Shown: piece by piece, positions 1-12,400 of the stretch
Layout of the letters: each line of letters begins with the position of its first letter
How positions within the stretch are numbered: position 1 is the first letter of the stretch
Assembly: GCA_030544215.1 (NCBI GenBank)
Contig: JARZZO010000001.1
Location: forward strand, 72,008,456-72,072,455
Length of the DNA stretch: 64,000 nt
Direction of reading: 5' to 3'
Source of the DNA: Zantedeschia hybrid cultivar
Lineage: Eukaryota; Streptophyta; Magnoliopsida; Alismatales; Araceae
Program-made: the position numbers and the translations under genes
Notes under the pieces: model-generated
What the model was told of the DNA's origin: nothing
The model's input: the letters and a program-made list of their open reading frames with translations, nothing else
Databases searched by the model: none

Positions 1-398
1 GGAAGGGCTAATGATCTGAGCTGCAAGACCACATATAACAATAAATCCCTTAAGAATGACAAAGGATCTATAAAGGACCTCATACCAAAGGTGAGCTTGA
101 ATGATGAACAAATTAGCGCCATGATGGGTAAGCAAAAATTGTATCATTGTCAAGGGATTGAACTGATGTTGAGGGAAACAGAGGAGGATGTGATTGCTAG
201 TTTGCTAACCATCAGCTTCTCATACATCCCAATTTCATCCATTTCAACAAGATACTGCTTATTCATATCTAATTGTCTTCATTAATGAATAATTAAGCTA
301 GACATGAAAACTTCATCAACCAGCACAGCAATAGCCTGGGACACGTTAATAGCAACAAACCATGTAGGAAACAGGAGATGCAAGACCATAGCCTTTAC

Positions 399-465
399 CA
401 TTATAGGATTCTTTGTCATAGCCCACACCTCAACAGGAGGATCACGAAACAAAATAAGAAGGTAC
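399..465 (-). CDS. WDR11: WDR11 exon 6 (last exon visible in window)
   Basis: The acceptor is TTGGCTTTCAG before 465; the donor GTAAAGGC follows ATAATG at 399. The 67-bp exon encodes RYLLILFRDPPVEVWAMTK then NPIM, a highly conserved WDR11 strand. It ends in phase 0. The next exon would lie left of the window; none is visible in 1-398. Confidence 0.92.
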
Positions 466-3400
466 CTGAAAGCCAAGGATTAGGCAGTAAAAACCTGTCA
501 CAGGCTGGTTCATTGACAGAATATATAGGCAGATAATCTAAAAAGAAATATATGATAGCACAAAAAATGGGTTAGAAATAGGAAAAGGAAGTCAAAGGAG
601 TCATGGTAAATGTAACCATTTAGAGGAGGCATAGGTATCTATGCACCCTGTCAGCTTGATATTTTATATTTTAGTTTACTTTTTCCTCTCAGATTATTAT
701 TCCTGTACAATCTGTCTTGGCACTGTGATCCAGTGAACTCAATGTATTAGATCGCTACATGAAAATTCTACAAAACTTTCAATGTTATTTAAAATGGAAA
801 AATGCCCTTACAAAAGTAGCCATAGAGTTATCCATATATGTCCACTTGTTACACCCAGAAAAAGGACAGCCCAATGCCATGACTCTCCTGCTATTGTGGG
901 GTCAGGGGAGCATCAATTATGTGCAGCATTACCCTTGCCTTTGCAAAGACTATTTTTCAGTTTTGGACCCATGATCTCCACATCACAGTTGAGCAACCTC
1001 ACCATTATACCAACACTCCCCCCTGCATTTGCCCACCCAGAAACACATCCAAAAGAGAGGTCCAGGATCATTAGCATAGTGCACCCTGGAATCTCTGTTA
1101 ACCACAAGGACTGAATTACCCATTAGGGCTTCCTTTGCATTATAAAAAGCTTCCTCTTTCAGCTTGGGACACTCTTATCCACAAAATGCAAAAAAGACTC
1201 TACCTGGAAAGCTAGGAGTTTATCATTGGGAGGGAGAATCACTCTGTTTAATTCAGTTTTGACAGCCATTCCACAGCATTTCATTTCCGTCTTTATTACC
1301 TCCAGTAAGGAAAAGATTAGACTTGATGAGGAGAAGGTTTCTATGGGGGGGTATTACTGTACTAATAAGGAGGATCAATGCATCCATTTAGTCAGATGGG
1401 ACAGTGTATGCTGCTCTGAATTGAGAGGTTGCTTAGGAGTTAAAAGCTTAAAGTTGGTGAATATTGCACTGTTAGGGAAGTGGATTTGGGAACTGATAGC
1501 AGAGGATGAGATACTATGGAAGAAGGTGATAAGGCTGAAGCATTATAAATCATCTTCCAGGTTTTATCTTTATCCAGAGAATATAACTTGGCTGTCACCT
1601 ATATGGAAAGACATTCTTAAGGCTGCAAATATATTTTACAAGTATATTAGAGTCAATGTGGGTAATGGACATAGTACTATGTTCTGGTCGGAAAAGTGGA
1701 TAGGCGAAGAAACCCTCAAGGAGAAATTCCCGAGGATTTATCAATTGGCATGCAAGAAAGGCAGTCTCAGTCTATAATATGGAAAATGGTAATATTGTGG
1801 TATGTGCAGCTTAGACGGGGACTCAAAGTGGCATGAAGAAATGGAGTTTATGAACTTCAGTTATCGTCATCAGAACAACTTAATTTGACTGCTGAGGATA
1901 AAACTATATGGGGCACCATTCAAAGCAACATGCACCAGCCCTTTTGACATTCGACACTACAAAAGCACTCCTTCACTCTTGGTCGCATTATATTCCTCCT
2001 GAAGACTGTCTCATTTGGTGGCCGATCCTTCATGCCACCTTGTGGGCCATTTGGGGGGAGAGGAACCGGAGGATCTTCAAGAAAGAATCTGTGGTGTCTG
2101 GTAGAGTGGTTGGATTCATTTGTGATAGGGTTAGAGAGTGGGGCCGGTTACTATGTACATCTTGTATTCAGTCTTCTTCCTTTTTTGAGCTCTTAGGGGA
2201 GGGATGAGTCGGACACCAGCTTGGTGTTTTATTTTGCTCTTGTCCTGCTTTCTTTTTGTATATGGGCCTTTTTTGATGGCTGTATTGCACACATCTGTTC
2301 CCATTTTGATCTTTAATACATATTTGTGACTCTATCCACTTTCAAAAGAAAGGAAAAAACTCTGTAGGCAGCAAATAAGGGTACTTTCTCTGTCAAATCT
2401 TTTTACAAACTTATGGAAGGGAATCAGACATCTTTTAGACACTTTGAGGGCATATGTGAGATCACCGCTTAAAGTCCAAAGTTTTATGTGGGTAGTCTTC
2501 AGGAGAAGGATCATAACAAAAGTCTACAGAAGCAAATCGTGAAAGGATAGTGATACTGTATGTGTACTGTGTGGAGTTGATATTGAGGACATGGAGCATC
2601 TGTTTATTACATGCCCAGTCAGCAGATAAGTTTGGGTAAGGATAGGCAAAATACTGAGCTTTTACCCATAATCCAACAGTATGCAGGAGATGTGAAGCTG
2701 TTTTAAACAGTTGAACACCAAGCTTGGCAAGTGCACTCGAAGGAAAATTCTTTGATTATTACCACACACTCTATGCTGGGGAATTTTAGGAACGGAATGC
2801 AACTCTTTTCTGGGGAAGTAAACTTTACGTTGAAGCGCCACTTTGATTGGAGAATAGGAGAAGAATAAGGGAGAATAAGAGGAGAATAAGCTTAATTTAG
2901 CTTTGACAAGCGGAATGGCTTATACCGGTGGAGAATAGCCTATTCGGAGAATAAGGGGAATAAGCAATTCAACCCTAGACCCAAGAATTGCTTATTCTTC
3001 TTATTCCGCCAGTGGGTCCCACAGAACTATCAAAGCTAAGCACTCCTTATTCTAGTATACGCTATTCCGGATAAGTAATTCCGGATAACCTATTCTGCAA
3101 ACAAATTGGGAATAAAGGTTTTCAAAACCTTAAACCTGTCCAACTGAACCTGTAGAACCCTAAGATAATTAGAATGTGTGAGAAACCTGCCCTAGGGTTT
3201 TGCACCCTTCCCAAGTCATTAAAACACATCTTAATTCTAAAAGTGACTGTAATACCCCTGAACCACTAGGGCAAGTGAAACTAGAAGCTCTAGTTGCCCT
3301 TCCATAAAATTGAGTTTATCAGCTTCCATTTGCCATCAAGAAAAAGCTGATCACCAAATATGATACTTTTCATGACTGTTCCAAATGTTCCTTGATAAAT

Positions 3401-6400
3401 AGTATCTAAGAGCTCAATTCTTGGTTTAAAGTCTATCTTACAGTGTTTAATGAATAATTGTCCTTGTATATATTTGTCCAAGATGAGGAATCAACATCTT
3501 GAGCAAGTTGGCGCCAGCCCCCTCCCCCTGCCTCTTGTGTGGATAGGTACCATTTTGAGTTTCTATAATCATAATGATTTTTTTTTTTTTTAAAGAGATC
3601 AGATCGTACTACTAATTCTATAGGCTCACTTTGTTTGCAGAATAACTTAAACCAGAATAAGGTTCTGGGGATTTCTTAACCCAGAATAAGAGGTATTTTG
3701 ATTTGGTAAATTGTTGGTATTCCACCCAGAATAAGTAGAATTGCACTGCGCTATTCCAAGTGATTTGGTAGGAATAAGTAGAATAAAGAAGAGAATAAAG
3801 AGTGGAATAAAGAGTTCAAAATACCCATGTTATTCCGCTTAACCCCTAGTATAACCCATAGCACCCTGGGTTAAGCACTCCCCTCCACCAAAGTGGGTTA
3901 AAAGGTTTTAGGAGAATAAAACATCTTATTCAGGGCTTATTCCACAAACAAAGTGAGGCTTAAGGTATCTCCAAATAACTTTTTACTTCTTTAGGTACAT
4001 TTTATTATTTGAAACAAGTTGTGAATTGTTATGATGATCTTTGACTGGTTGAGTGTTTTGGATTGTTCTTAAGTTTAGTTCAATCTTTAATGGCACGTGA
4101 GTCATTTAGAGTTGTGTTTTATGAATGGACTGCTTAAAGGGTCTCCGGTTGTTTGTAACATCTGAGGGCATCAACATTTTTATCGAGTCATGAATATTAG
4201 GGAAATGCTAGGTGATTGATCAATTTATTAAGCTATGATATCAAATTAAATGAAGTAAGGGTGCATTATAGTTTACGTTGAGTTAAATGATCAGGCTAAG
4301 GGCAACTTAGCCACTTGGGCATATTTAAGTGGGTTGGGTAAAACGTCATACTCTAGCTTATGTGCCAATGTACTTGTCTAAACCCAAATTAGACATGTAG
4401 ATGTCATAGACTTGATGAGGCTAATGAGCAATCATGGGTTCGAAAGAGATCAAGAATCTATCAGACCAGTATCCTCCAAGTGACTTAGGCAGTTATTGCG
4501 ACTCATTTTTGGCATGACTTACTTCGTTTCTTTTGTTTTGTGGGAATTATGATTTCCCGCCATTTGTGGGATCTAATTTTATTTGTTATGACGGGCAATT
4601 GTGCACTATATTGACTCACCCAATAGAAAAGGTTATTTGGGTTCTTTGAACTCGGGACTCTTTCCGCCGGCCCGCCGCTCAGCATTAGTTACATCCTGCT
4701 GCGACAGGAAAAACTTTTAATTTCAGCAATGTTCCACGCATTGATGCTGCTCTGCAATGCAATTTCCTTGTTTATTCCTCGCACATATCGCATTCACTTC
4801 AAAGTTTTTGCTTTGGCCCTTTTGAGCATATCATATTGATGTTAAATTGGTATCACGCCACAAGGACGCATCATATTGTAAGGCGCAGTGCGGCAGTGTA
4901 TGGACCCCATCAGTCCCCTACATTATAAGGGGTCATGTTCAAACCATTAAGCATAAGTACCATTCATGGGTACTATTCACAATTACTATTCATCAGCATC
5001 ATTCACGTGTACTATTCATCGGCACTTTTTATATGCCACATGTGAGCCCCGACTTGAATTGGATTTGTGTCAAGGTGTTTGGTCCCAAGTTGATTCATTT
5101 GTTTGACAAAAGACGTGTAGCATGCTTAGCGAGGTGGACTATCCAGTCTTACGGCCTTGTTAGCCCCCAGTCAAGTCGACCTTGTCAACATGCATTATTT
5201 GCTTGTTTAAATGAGATTTGCATTACGCACACTTCGGATTACTATTCATTTACATGCATACACTCTGAGGCAATATTAAGGGACGCCAATGTCGACCGAA
5301 AGTTGAGCCCTGATGCCATGCGGCATCGGCATATTTGAAGGATTCAATTGATTAGCTTTGTTTAATCTAAGCATGCATGACACACTTCTTGGTGCACTAT
5401 TCACCTATGGGCATTGTTGTCAAGGTGATAAGGCAACCCATGGCGTACTTGAAGTCCCTGAGCGCCTAAGCGTTTAGGCGCCTGCCTAAGAGACACTAGG
5501 CGGCACCTTCATAATCAAGGGGTTACTCACGTACAAAGAAACAAACACTTGAAGAGAAGAGAGGAGAGCATAGAAACTTAGGAAGGGTGAGAGGATACTA
5601 ATGGCCATAAGGGGTTCCAAGTTTGTGGACATGGGCAAGTGAGGCTTGTTGTCTCATCGTGGCCATCATAGTAAGAGTGCATAGGAGTGCCTCATCGTTG
5701 ACGTCGATATTTGTTCGTCAGAAGGACGAAGCCAAAGATGATCAGGAAGATGAAACAATGAAGAAGACAAGATGGAGGAGTATCTAAACCTAGGACCCAA
5801 TCATCTACATAACCCTTTTATACTAAGATTGAGTCCCAATGGACCCAATTTGATTGGCCCATGAACTAGCCTAGGCATTGCTTAAGTGTCTAGGCGCTCC
5901 TAAGCGTGCCTAAGCGGTGCCTAGGCGTGCTTTTTTCAAGGCCCGGTAAGGCGTTTAACTGCCTAGATCTTGAAAATAAGCCTTGTTGCCTAAGAGGTGC
6001 CTAGGTGTTGCCTAGGGGTAAGCCTTGACAACTATGCCCATGGGGACTCATGTGACCAAGCAGTGACACGAAGCATTGCATCGCTCATCTGCCTCACTCA
6101 AAATGCTCAATCTGACAACTCATGTGACCACATGGTGCAATACAATTTGATTTGTATTTTGAAACACAAGGGTGATCGGCACACTTTTCGAGATGTTATC
6201 AAGGGTACTTGCCATTTAGGGAATACCCCTAGCACAGCACACCATTGTTGCATGGGCAAGCCGCAAGTGCATTTGAGCACGATGTGGATTTCGAGGTGCA
6301 GGGTGATTTGTGACAGCTCCTTATGTGTCAGTGACTGAACATCGGCATTCCATGACATCGATGTGCAGAACATAAGACATCATGCATATGTGAGTGATTA

Positions 6401-9400
6401 TTGTGGCGCATGCTTCACTCATAAGTTAAAACACATGGCTCGCTCAGTGCTGCTCATGTGTGTTGCTGAATCGAAGGCCTTCACCCCACATATGCGAGGG
6501 CAGGTCGAAAAGGACATCCTAATGGCTCGCCATTGTTGCATTGCCGTGGGAATGGGCTGAAGAGGGGCTAATATAGTATGTACATCATATAATATACAAG
6601 TGAATGAGATACATGGCACCATGCTTGCGACGTATCCATTAGATACCTTTGCTCAACCTTAGGGAAGAAGGAAAGAACAAAGCTTGACTATGGGGGTTTT
6701 GGTATAACATAACCATCAACATTATAGGGGTGGTATGGGGGTACATTTATAGAAGTACGCGGCCAATAGGATGCTGCCAAGTGGCAGCTCCTCATCAGCC
6801 TTTCCATATGGGCCCCAACTTATATGGCAACATTCAATTGGTTCGAGCCTTGGTCTCCCTCAATTCGTCCATATGGCATGAGGTAGCAATGATGCAGCAG
6901 TAACAATGATCCACACAGCTCCTTTTGATTGGCCCAACTAAACATTCGTGGCCCCTATTCTCCTCCATTTTCTTACTCATTTTTCCATATTGTCCAGGGT
7001 ATTTTGCAAAAGAAGAGAAGGGGACATCACAGGGGATCCGCGACGTGTCAAAGAGGGGAAGCACCCCCTTTGGGTGCTGCCGCCCGCAGATGGGGGATAA
7101 TGGGGGGGATATTTTTGTTTTCTCCTCTTCCCAAATCTCAAGTTTTCTGAGTTTTTTGTTGTCTTCTCAATTTCTAGGGGTATTTCCTGTATTTTATCAG
7201 AATTTGGGGTACAAGGACCCCTTATACCCTTCCTTCCTTAACTTGATCTTTTTATTGTTTGAAAAAATTTAACCCAGCAAACTGTCCCCCATGGGACATT
7301 CGCCAAGGGCATGAGCAGAGGGGAGTGGCCCGAGCCATACTTTTGTCCTCATGATCGGCAAAATTATGAGACTACCATTGCTATGAGGGGCTCATTTCTG
7401 TTCCATCTTTTACATATTGATGGAGCGCCCTTCGAAGGCTTCATAGACCACCATGTAGGCTTCTTCAGGTGAACGCCTTTGGAGATTGTTCAGAACTTGC
7501 AGCATCTACATGATGACACCACAGGAACTATATAGCAGCATCGTACGAGCCATGTTGCCATCCATATAACATAGTTCCAAATATGAAGCAACAACTCTCA
7601 TGACAATGTCGCAAATATGACACGGCAATACATATGATGATACTACCAGAAGCAAGTGACGGCACGTATGATAGTCCCGCAGGTATAATGCAGGAATCTT
7701 GTATGTTGACGCTATAGAAGTCATATGGCAGGCTATATGAGGGTGCCATAAAAGGCATGCTGTAACTCACATGATGGTGTTGTAGATATCATGCCGCAAC
7801 CTTGTACGCCAATACTGCAGAAGTCATATGACACATATGATGGCGCTGTCAATATCATGCAACAACCTATATGATTGCATCGCGAATATCTTGCAGTGTG
7901 GCCCATATGATGTTATCACAGAGATGATGCGGCAATTTCATATGATGGCATTGTGAATATCATGTGGCAACCCATAAGACGGCATCACAGGAATCATGCG
8001 GCAACCTATATGATGGGCTGCAATGGCTCGCATAATGCCAAGTATGAATATGATACCAACCTTGACGAGGGTTATCTTGGTCACAGAGATTACCATCAAA
8101 CATTAGATGGTTAGATGTCGTTCCTTACTTCGATCACCCTTTGGTGTTGATAGGGCTTAGCATGATCGGAGATGGGCCACATTTATCATCTTTCCCAACC
8201 TCCTAGCGTGGATGCTGCCCGGGAAGAATTGCAATTATTGATTGGGTATTATATGGGCACTGGTTATCCCCACAATACAGGAATGCCGCAGCCACTGGAT
8301 GCCAAGATGCTGCCAGGGTTTAAAAATATGAAGCTGAAGCTGAAGAGTTGGGACTCCAATTTCCTAGAAAGCAGATTATCAAGCATTCGAATATCAATAA
8401 GGACTTGCTTGCCAAGCCTCCTGTGTACCGACCAAAGCTGACGACCTCCACAGACAGACTTTTGATGTTGTTAGATGCCTGTACTTTCTGTAATTCCCAA
8501 CTTCTGTTGGCCATTCTAGGGGCCTGTCTTAGACTCCTTTTACTGAGTGACTTGGTGTCATCTTGCTTGTCTTTGTATGCTATGTTATGATAGGATTGTT
8601 AAGCTGATTCAATATTTCTTATAGTCCCATCACAACAGATACACTGCATTTTTTTTACACATTACTAACCGTAGCATCCATTTCTGGAGTTCTATTGGGG
8701 TTAGCTTCCTCTTGCTTTTGCCTACGTGCCTTTTCATGTTTTCACATAGCAGGATTCCCGATTTTGCCCGAGGTGCCCTTTTCAGTTTTCACATTGGTCG
8801 GGTTTGAGGCCTTTTTGCCCTCAGCATTTCAGCTTGAGTGGGTAGGGGCACCTCGTTTTTAAGCCCACTTTTTCCCCCGTTTTTTTGAGTGACGGAACTT
8901 CATAAAATTATGGGATGTAGTCATCTTTGAAAAGTTTGCAATTTCTCAAAGACATATCTGGGGTATAGGTTGTGGAGGATTAAGACTCCGTCCGGTACAT
9001 ATGAGGTATAGGTATGTGGTGAATCAAGACTCCGTCAGGTACATAGGAGGTATAGGCAAGAGGTGAATCAAGGCTCCGCCAGGCATATTGGAATATGAGA
9101 TTGTGGTAGATTAAGGCTTCACTAGGCACATTTGGGATATCGATTTGTGGTGGATTGAGGCTCCACAAAGGGCATTTAGAATATGAGATTGTGGCAGATT
9201 GAGCCTCTGTTGGGCACATTTGGAATATTGGATTGTAGTGGAATGAGGCTCTATAGGGGGCGTCTGGAACATGAGATTGTGGCAAATTCAGGCTCCGCAG
9301 GCACATTTGGAATATCAATTTGAAGTTGATTAAAGCTCCGCATGGCACATTTGGAATATCGATTTATAATGGATATAGGCTCCACCAAGCACATTTGGAA

Positions 9401-12400
9401 GATGGGTTCGTCGTGGATTAATGCTCCATAAGAAAAATCTGAATGTGAGATTATGGCAAATCAAGACTCCACGGGTGCACATTTGGAATATCAGTTTGTA
9501 GTGGATTGAGGCTCCACATGGCACATTTGAAATAAATAACAGTTTGTGGTGGATTAAGGCTCCACAATCCACAGGGCACATTTGGAATATCGGTTTGTAG
9601 TGGATTGAGGCTCCACAGGGCACAATCTTTCATGATTTGGGTTTAGTTGAAAGGATGTGATTAGCTTGGCCTTAGTAGATTATAGTGAGCCAATCCTTGG
9701 TGAGAAAACATCATGTCTCAACTTTAGAAGCTTGGAGATTTATTCTCGATGAGGAGAATGTTGAATGCTGAGCTCAACCGGTACAATTTTGAGAGTTAGG
9801 CCATAGTCATTATAATGTGGGATGAGATACATTCTGTAACCAAAAGAAGTTCATCTATCCTACATTCAATATAAATGGCAGGAAACGACATCATCATTGC
9901 TTGATAGCATTGTTTGCCGTATCGTACCGGATTGGGCTGACTCGTACGAGTCAACTTGTACCTAGACGAGTCTGAGTTGCTGGGATGGTTCGAGTCACCG
10001 ATTCACATCCGACTCGATGGGACTCGTATGTGACTCGTGACGACTCGTGCAATACGCTGCGATCCAGCATGGGTTGTTGGATCGGGCTCAAGCCTATTTA
10101 ATGTGACTTAATGTGACTTGTATCTTATTAAGTATACTAGTCTTCTAATCTGATAAGTAATTAGACTTTGTTTCTCTAACTGGTAAATAATTGGACTTTT
10201 TTCTCTAATTTAATAGGTGATTTACATTTCTAGATTGATTAGTAGGGTAGATTTCTCCTAAATTCGACTTAATGTCATTGTCATTAATAAACCACTACAG
10301 TTAAAAGTTTATTTATGTCATAATTATTTACAAAATTACATAATCTGAAAAAATAAAAATAAGCATGGATCTGCTTGACTCATGCGAGTCAGACCGAGTC
10401 AGTCTGAGTCGGATGGGTATCGTATCGTATCTAGGAAGATACAATCCGATACTGATCACTAATACAGCGAACCTTGCTTGAGAGTTTATCTTTCTATATT
10501 GTCAAACAGTTATATGCGTGGTGAAGCGAAGACTACTCATCATTGGCGACTCCGTCGCTTTCCCTTGTTAACATTTTATATGGGGGACGATTAGAAGGTA
10601 TCTCCCTTTAGATGGATATAAGGCATCACCGTTATCGTTGCCTGGAGCCTTCAAAGCTTTTACAGCCCATTTAAAGGAGAACTTTGGGGAGCATGAGTTT
10701 TTTGCTTTCAAGGACATTGCATGAATTCATATTGAAAGGCATAAGACCTTCATGTGCTTCGCATTCAGAGGGGGGAATATCACATCGCCTTGGTGGTCGT
10801 TGACTATGTAAGCACCACCCTCATATGTTGCTATGGACAATATCTGGTCCAAGCCAATTTGGGATGAATTTTGCCTTAGATCCTGAGCATGGATGACAGT
10901 ACCAATATCGATATCGATATCGAAGGGTACCGATACCAATACGTATCGACCGGTACTGGCCAATACCCATTTACAGGTATCATATTGGACCAAGCTGATA
11001 CGTATCGATATCGGCTGATACTGCCAACCATGATCCCAAGCAAGGTTCGTCGTATCGCTGATCCGTATCAGATTGTATTTTCCTAGATACGATACGATAC
11101 CGATATGACTCAGACCGACTCAATGCGACTCGCATGAGTCAGGCTGATCCATGCTTATTTTTATTTTTTCAGATTCTTTAATTTTGTAAATAATTATGAC
11201 ATAAATAAACTTCTAACTCCAGTGGTTTATTAATGACAACGACTTTAAGTCAAATTTAAGAGAAATCTACCCCATTAATCAATAAAGAAGTGTAAATCAC
11301 CTATTAAATTAGAGAAAAAAGTCCAATTATTTACCAATTAGAGAAAAAAAAACCAAGTACTTATCAAATTAGAAAACAAGTATACTTAATAAGATACAAG
11401 TCACATTAAGTCATATTGAGTAGGCTTAAGCCGGATCACAACGACCTGTGTCGGATCGTAGTGTATCGCACGAGTCGTCACGAGTCACATCGAGTAAGCA
11501 CGAGTCACATACGAGTCCCATCGAGTCGGCACAAGTCACGTTTGAATTGGCACGAGTTGAACCGAGTCGCATCGAGTCGGATGTGAATCGGCAACTAGAA
11601 CCGTCCCAGCAACTCGGACTCATCTAGATACGAGACATCTTTTTGTTTGACCATGGCAAGGTCGGGTTTCTTACATGTGCTTTCTTTGACCAATTTGTTA
11701 TAAGCGCAGGCCATATGCTCTTGAAGGCAGTGCAAATTTTGATAGGCGTGAAGCCAATCACCTTCCAAGTTGGGCTAATTTTATAGCTGCCTTTCAACCT
11801 GATCATCCTCTTCATATATATGTCCATGGTGGACAGCCACCCTATATGACAGGAACTTTATTTACACTAGGATAAACCACCTCAGTGCCATATGCAATAT
11901 GATATGCTCAGAGCCCCAGAGTGATTTGTAAGGCTTCTCCATCTTTTGGGGAGTACAGGAGTTTCTCCAACCTTTTTCAGCAGTAGGTTCTTCCATCTTT
12001 TGGGCGGTACAAGAGCTTCTCCAACTTTTTTCAGGTAGGTGGAAGCCCAATTAACATCTACTCTTTTTATTTGTTGGATGTTGTGACCTCCTTTCTGCTG
12101 CTTCTTTTTGGGTTTTTGGCGGGTGAAGGTTCTGTACACCTGCTTAAGATGAGATTACATATAAGTCTACATGAGTTTTGTTTGACAATTCGTATGTCTA
12201 TAAATCTAATCACAAACTATCCAAATGGGCATCTAAACGCCAGAGCATACCAATGAGTCCAAGCAATCAATTCGTGGAAAAGCATATAAATTTAATCACA
12301 AACTATCTATAAAGGCATCTACACACCAGAACAGAATATATGTAGGAGTCCGAGCTTGCTTTTTTTTTTTTTTTTTTTTGAGGTGGATGGTACCACATAT

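Noticed and set aside
4847..5338. 163-codon frame as a gene
   Set aside because: No domain, no conserved motif, repetitive TACTATTCA words inside it.
7500..9627. Tandem arrays as CRISPR-like repeats
   Set aside because: Units are contiguous and diverged with no unique spacers, and this is a plant nuclear genome.
8980..9633. Minus-strand frames with repeated CGAxIHxKxIFQM motif
   Set aside because: Direct translation of the 44-bp minisatellite, with no start context or family.
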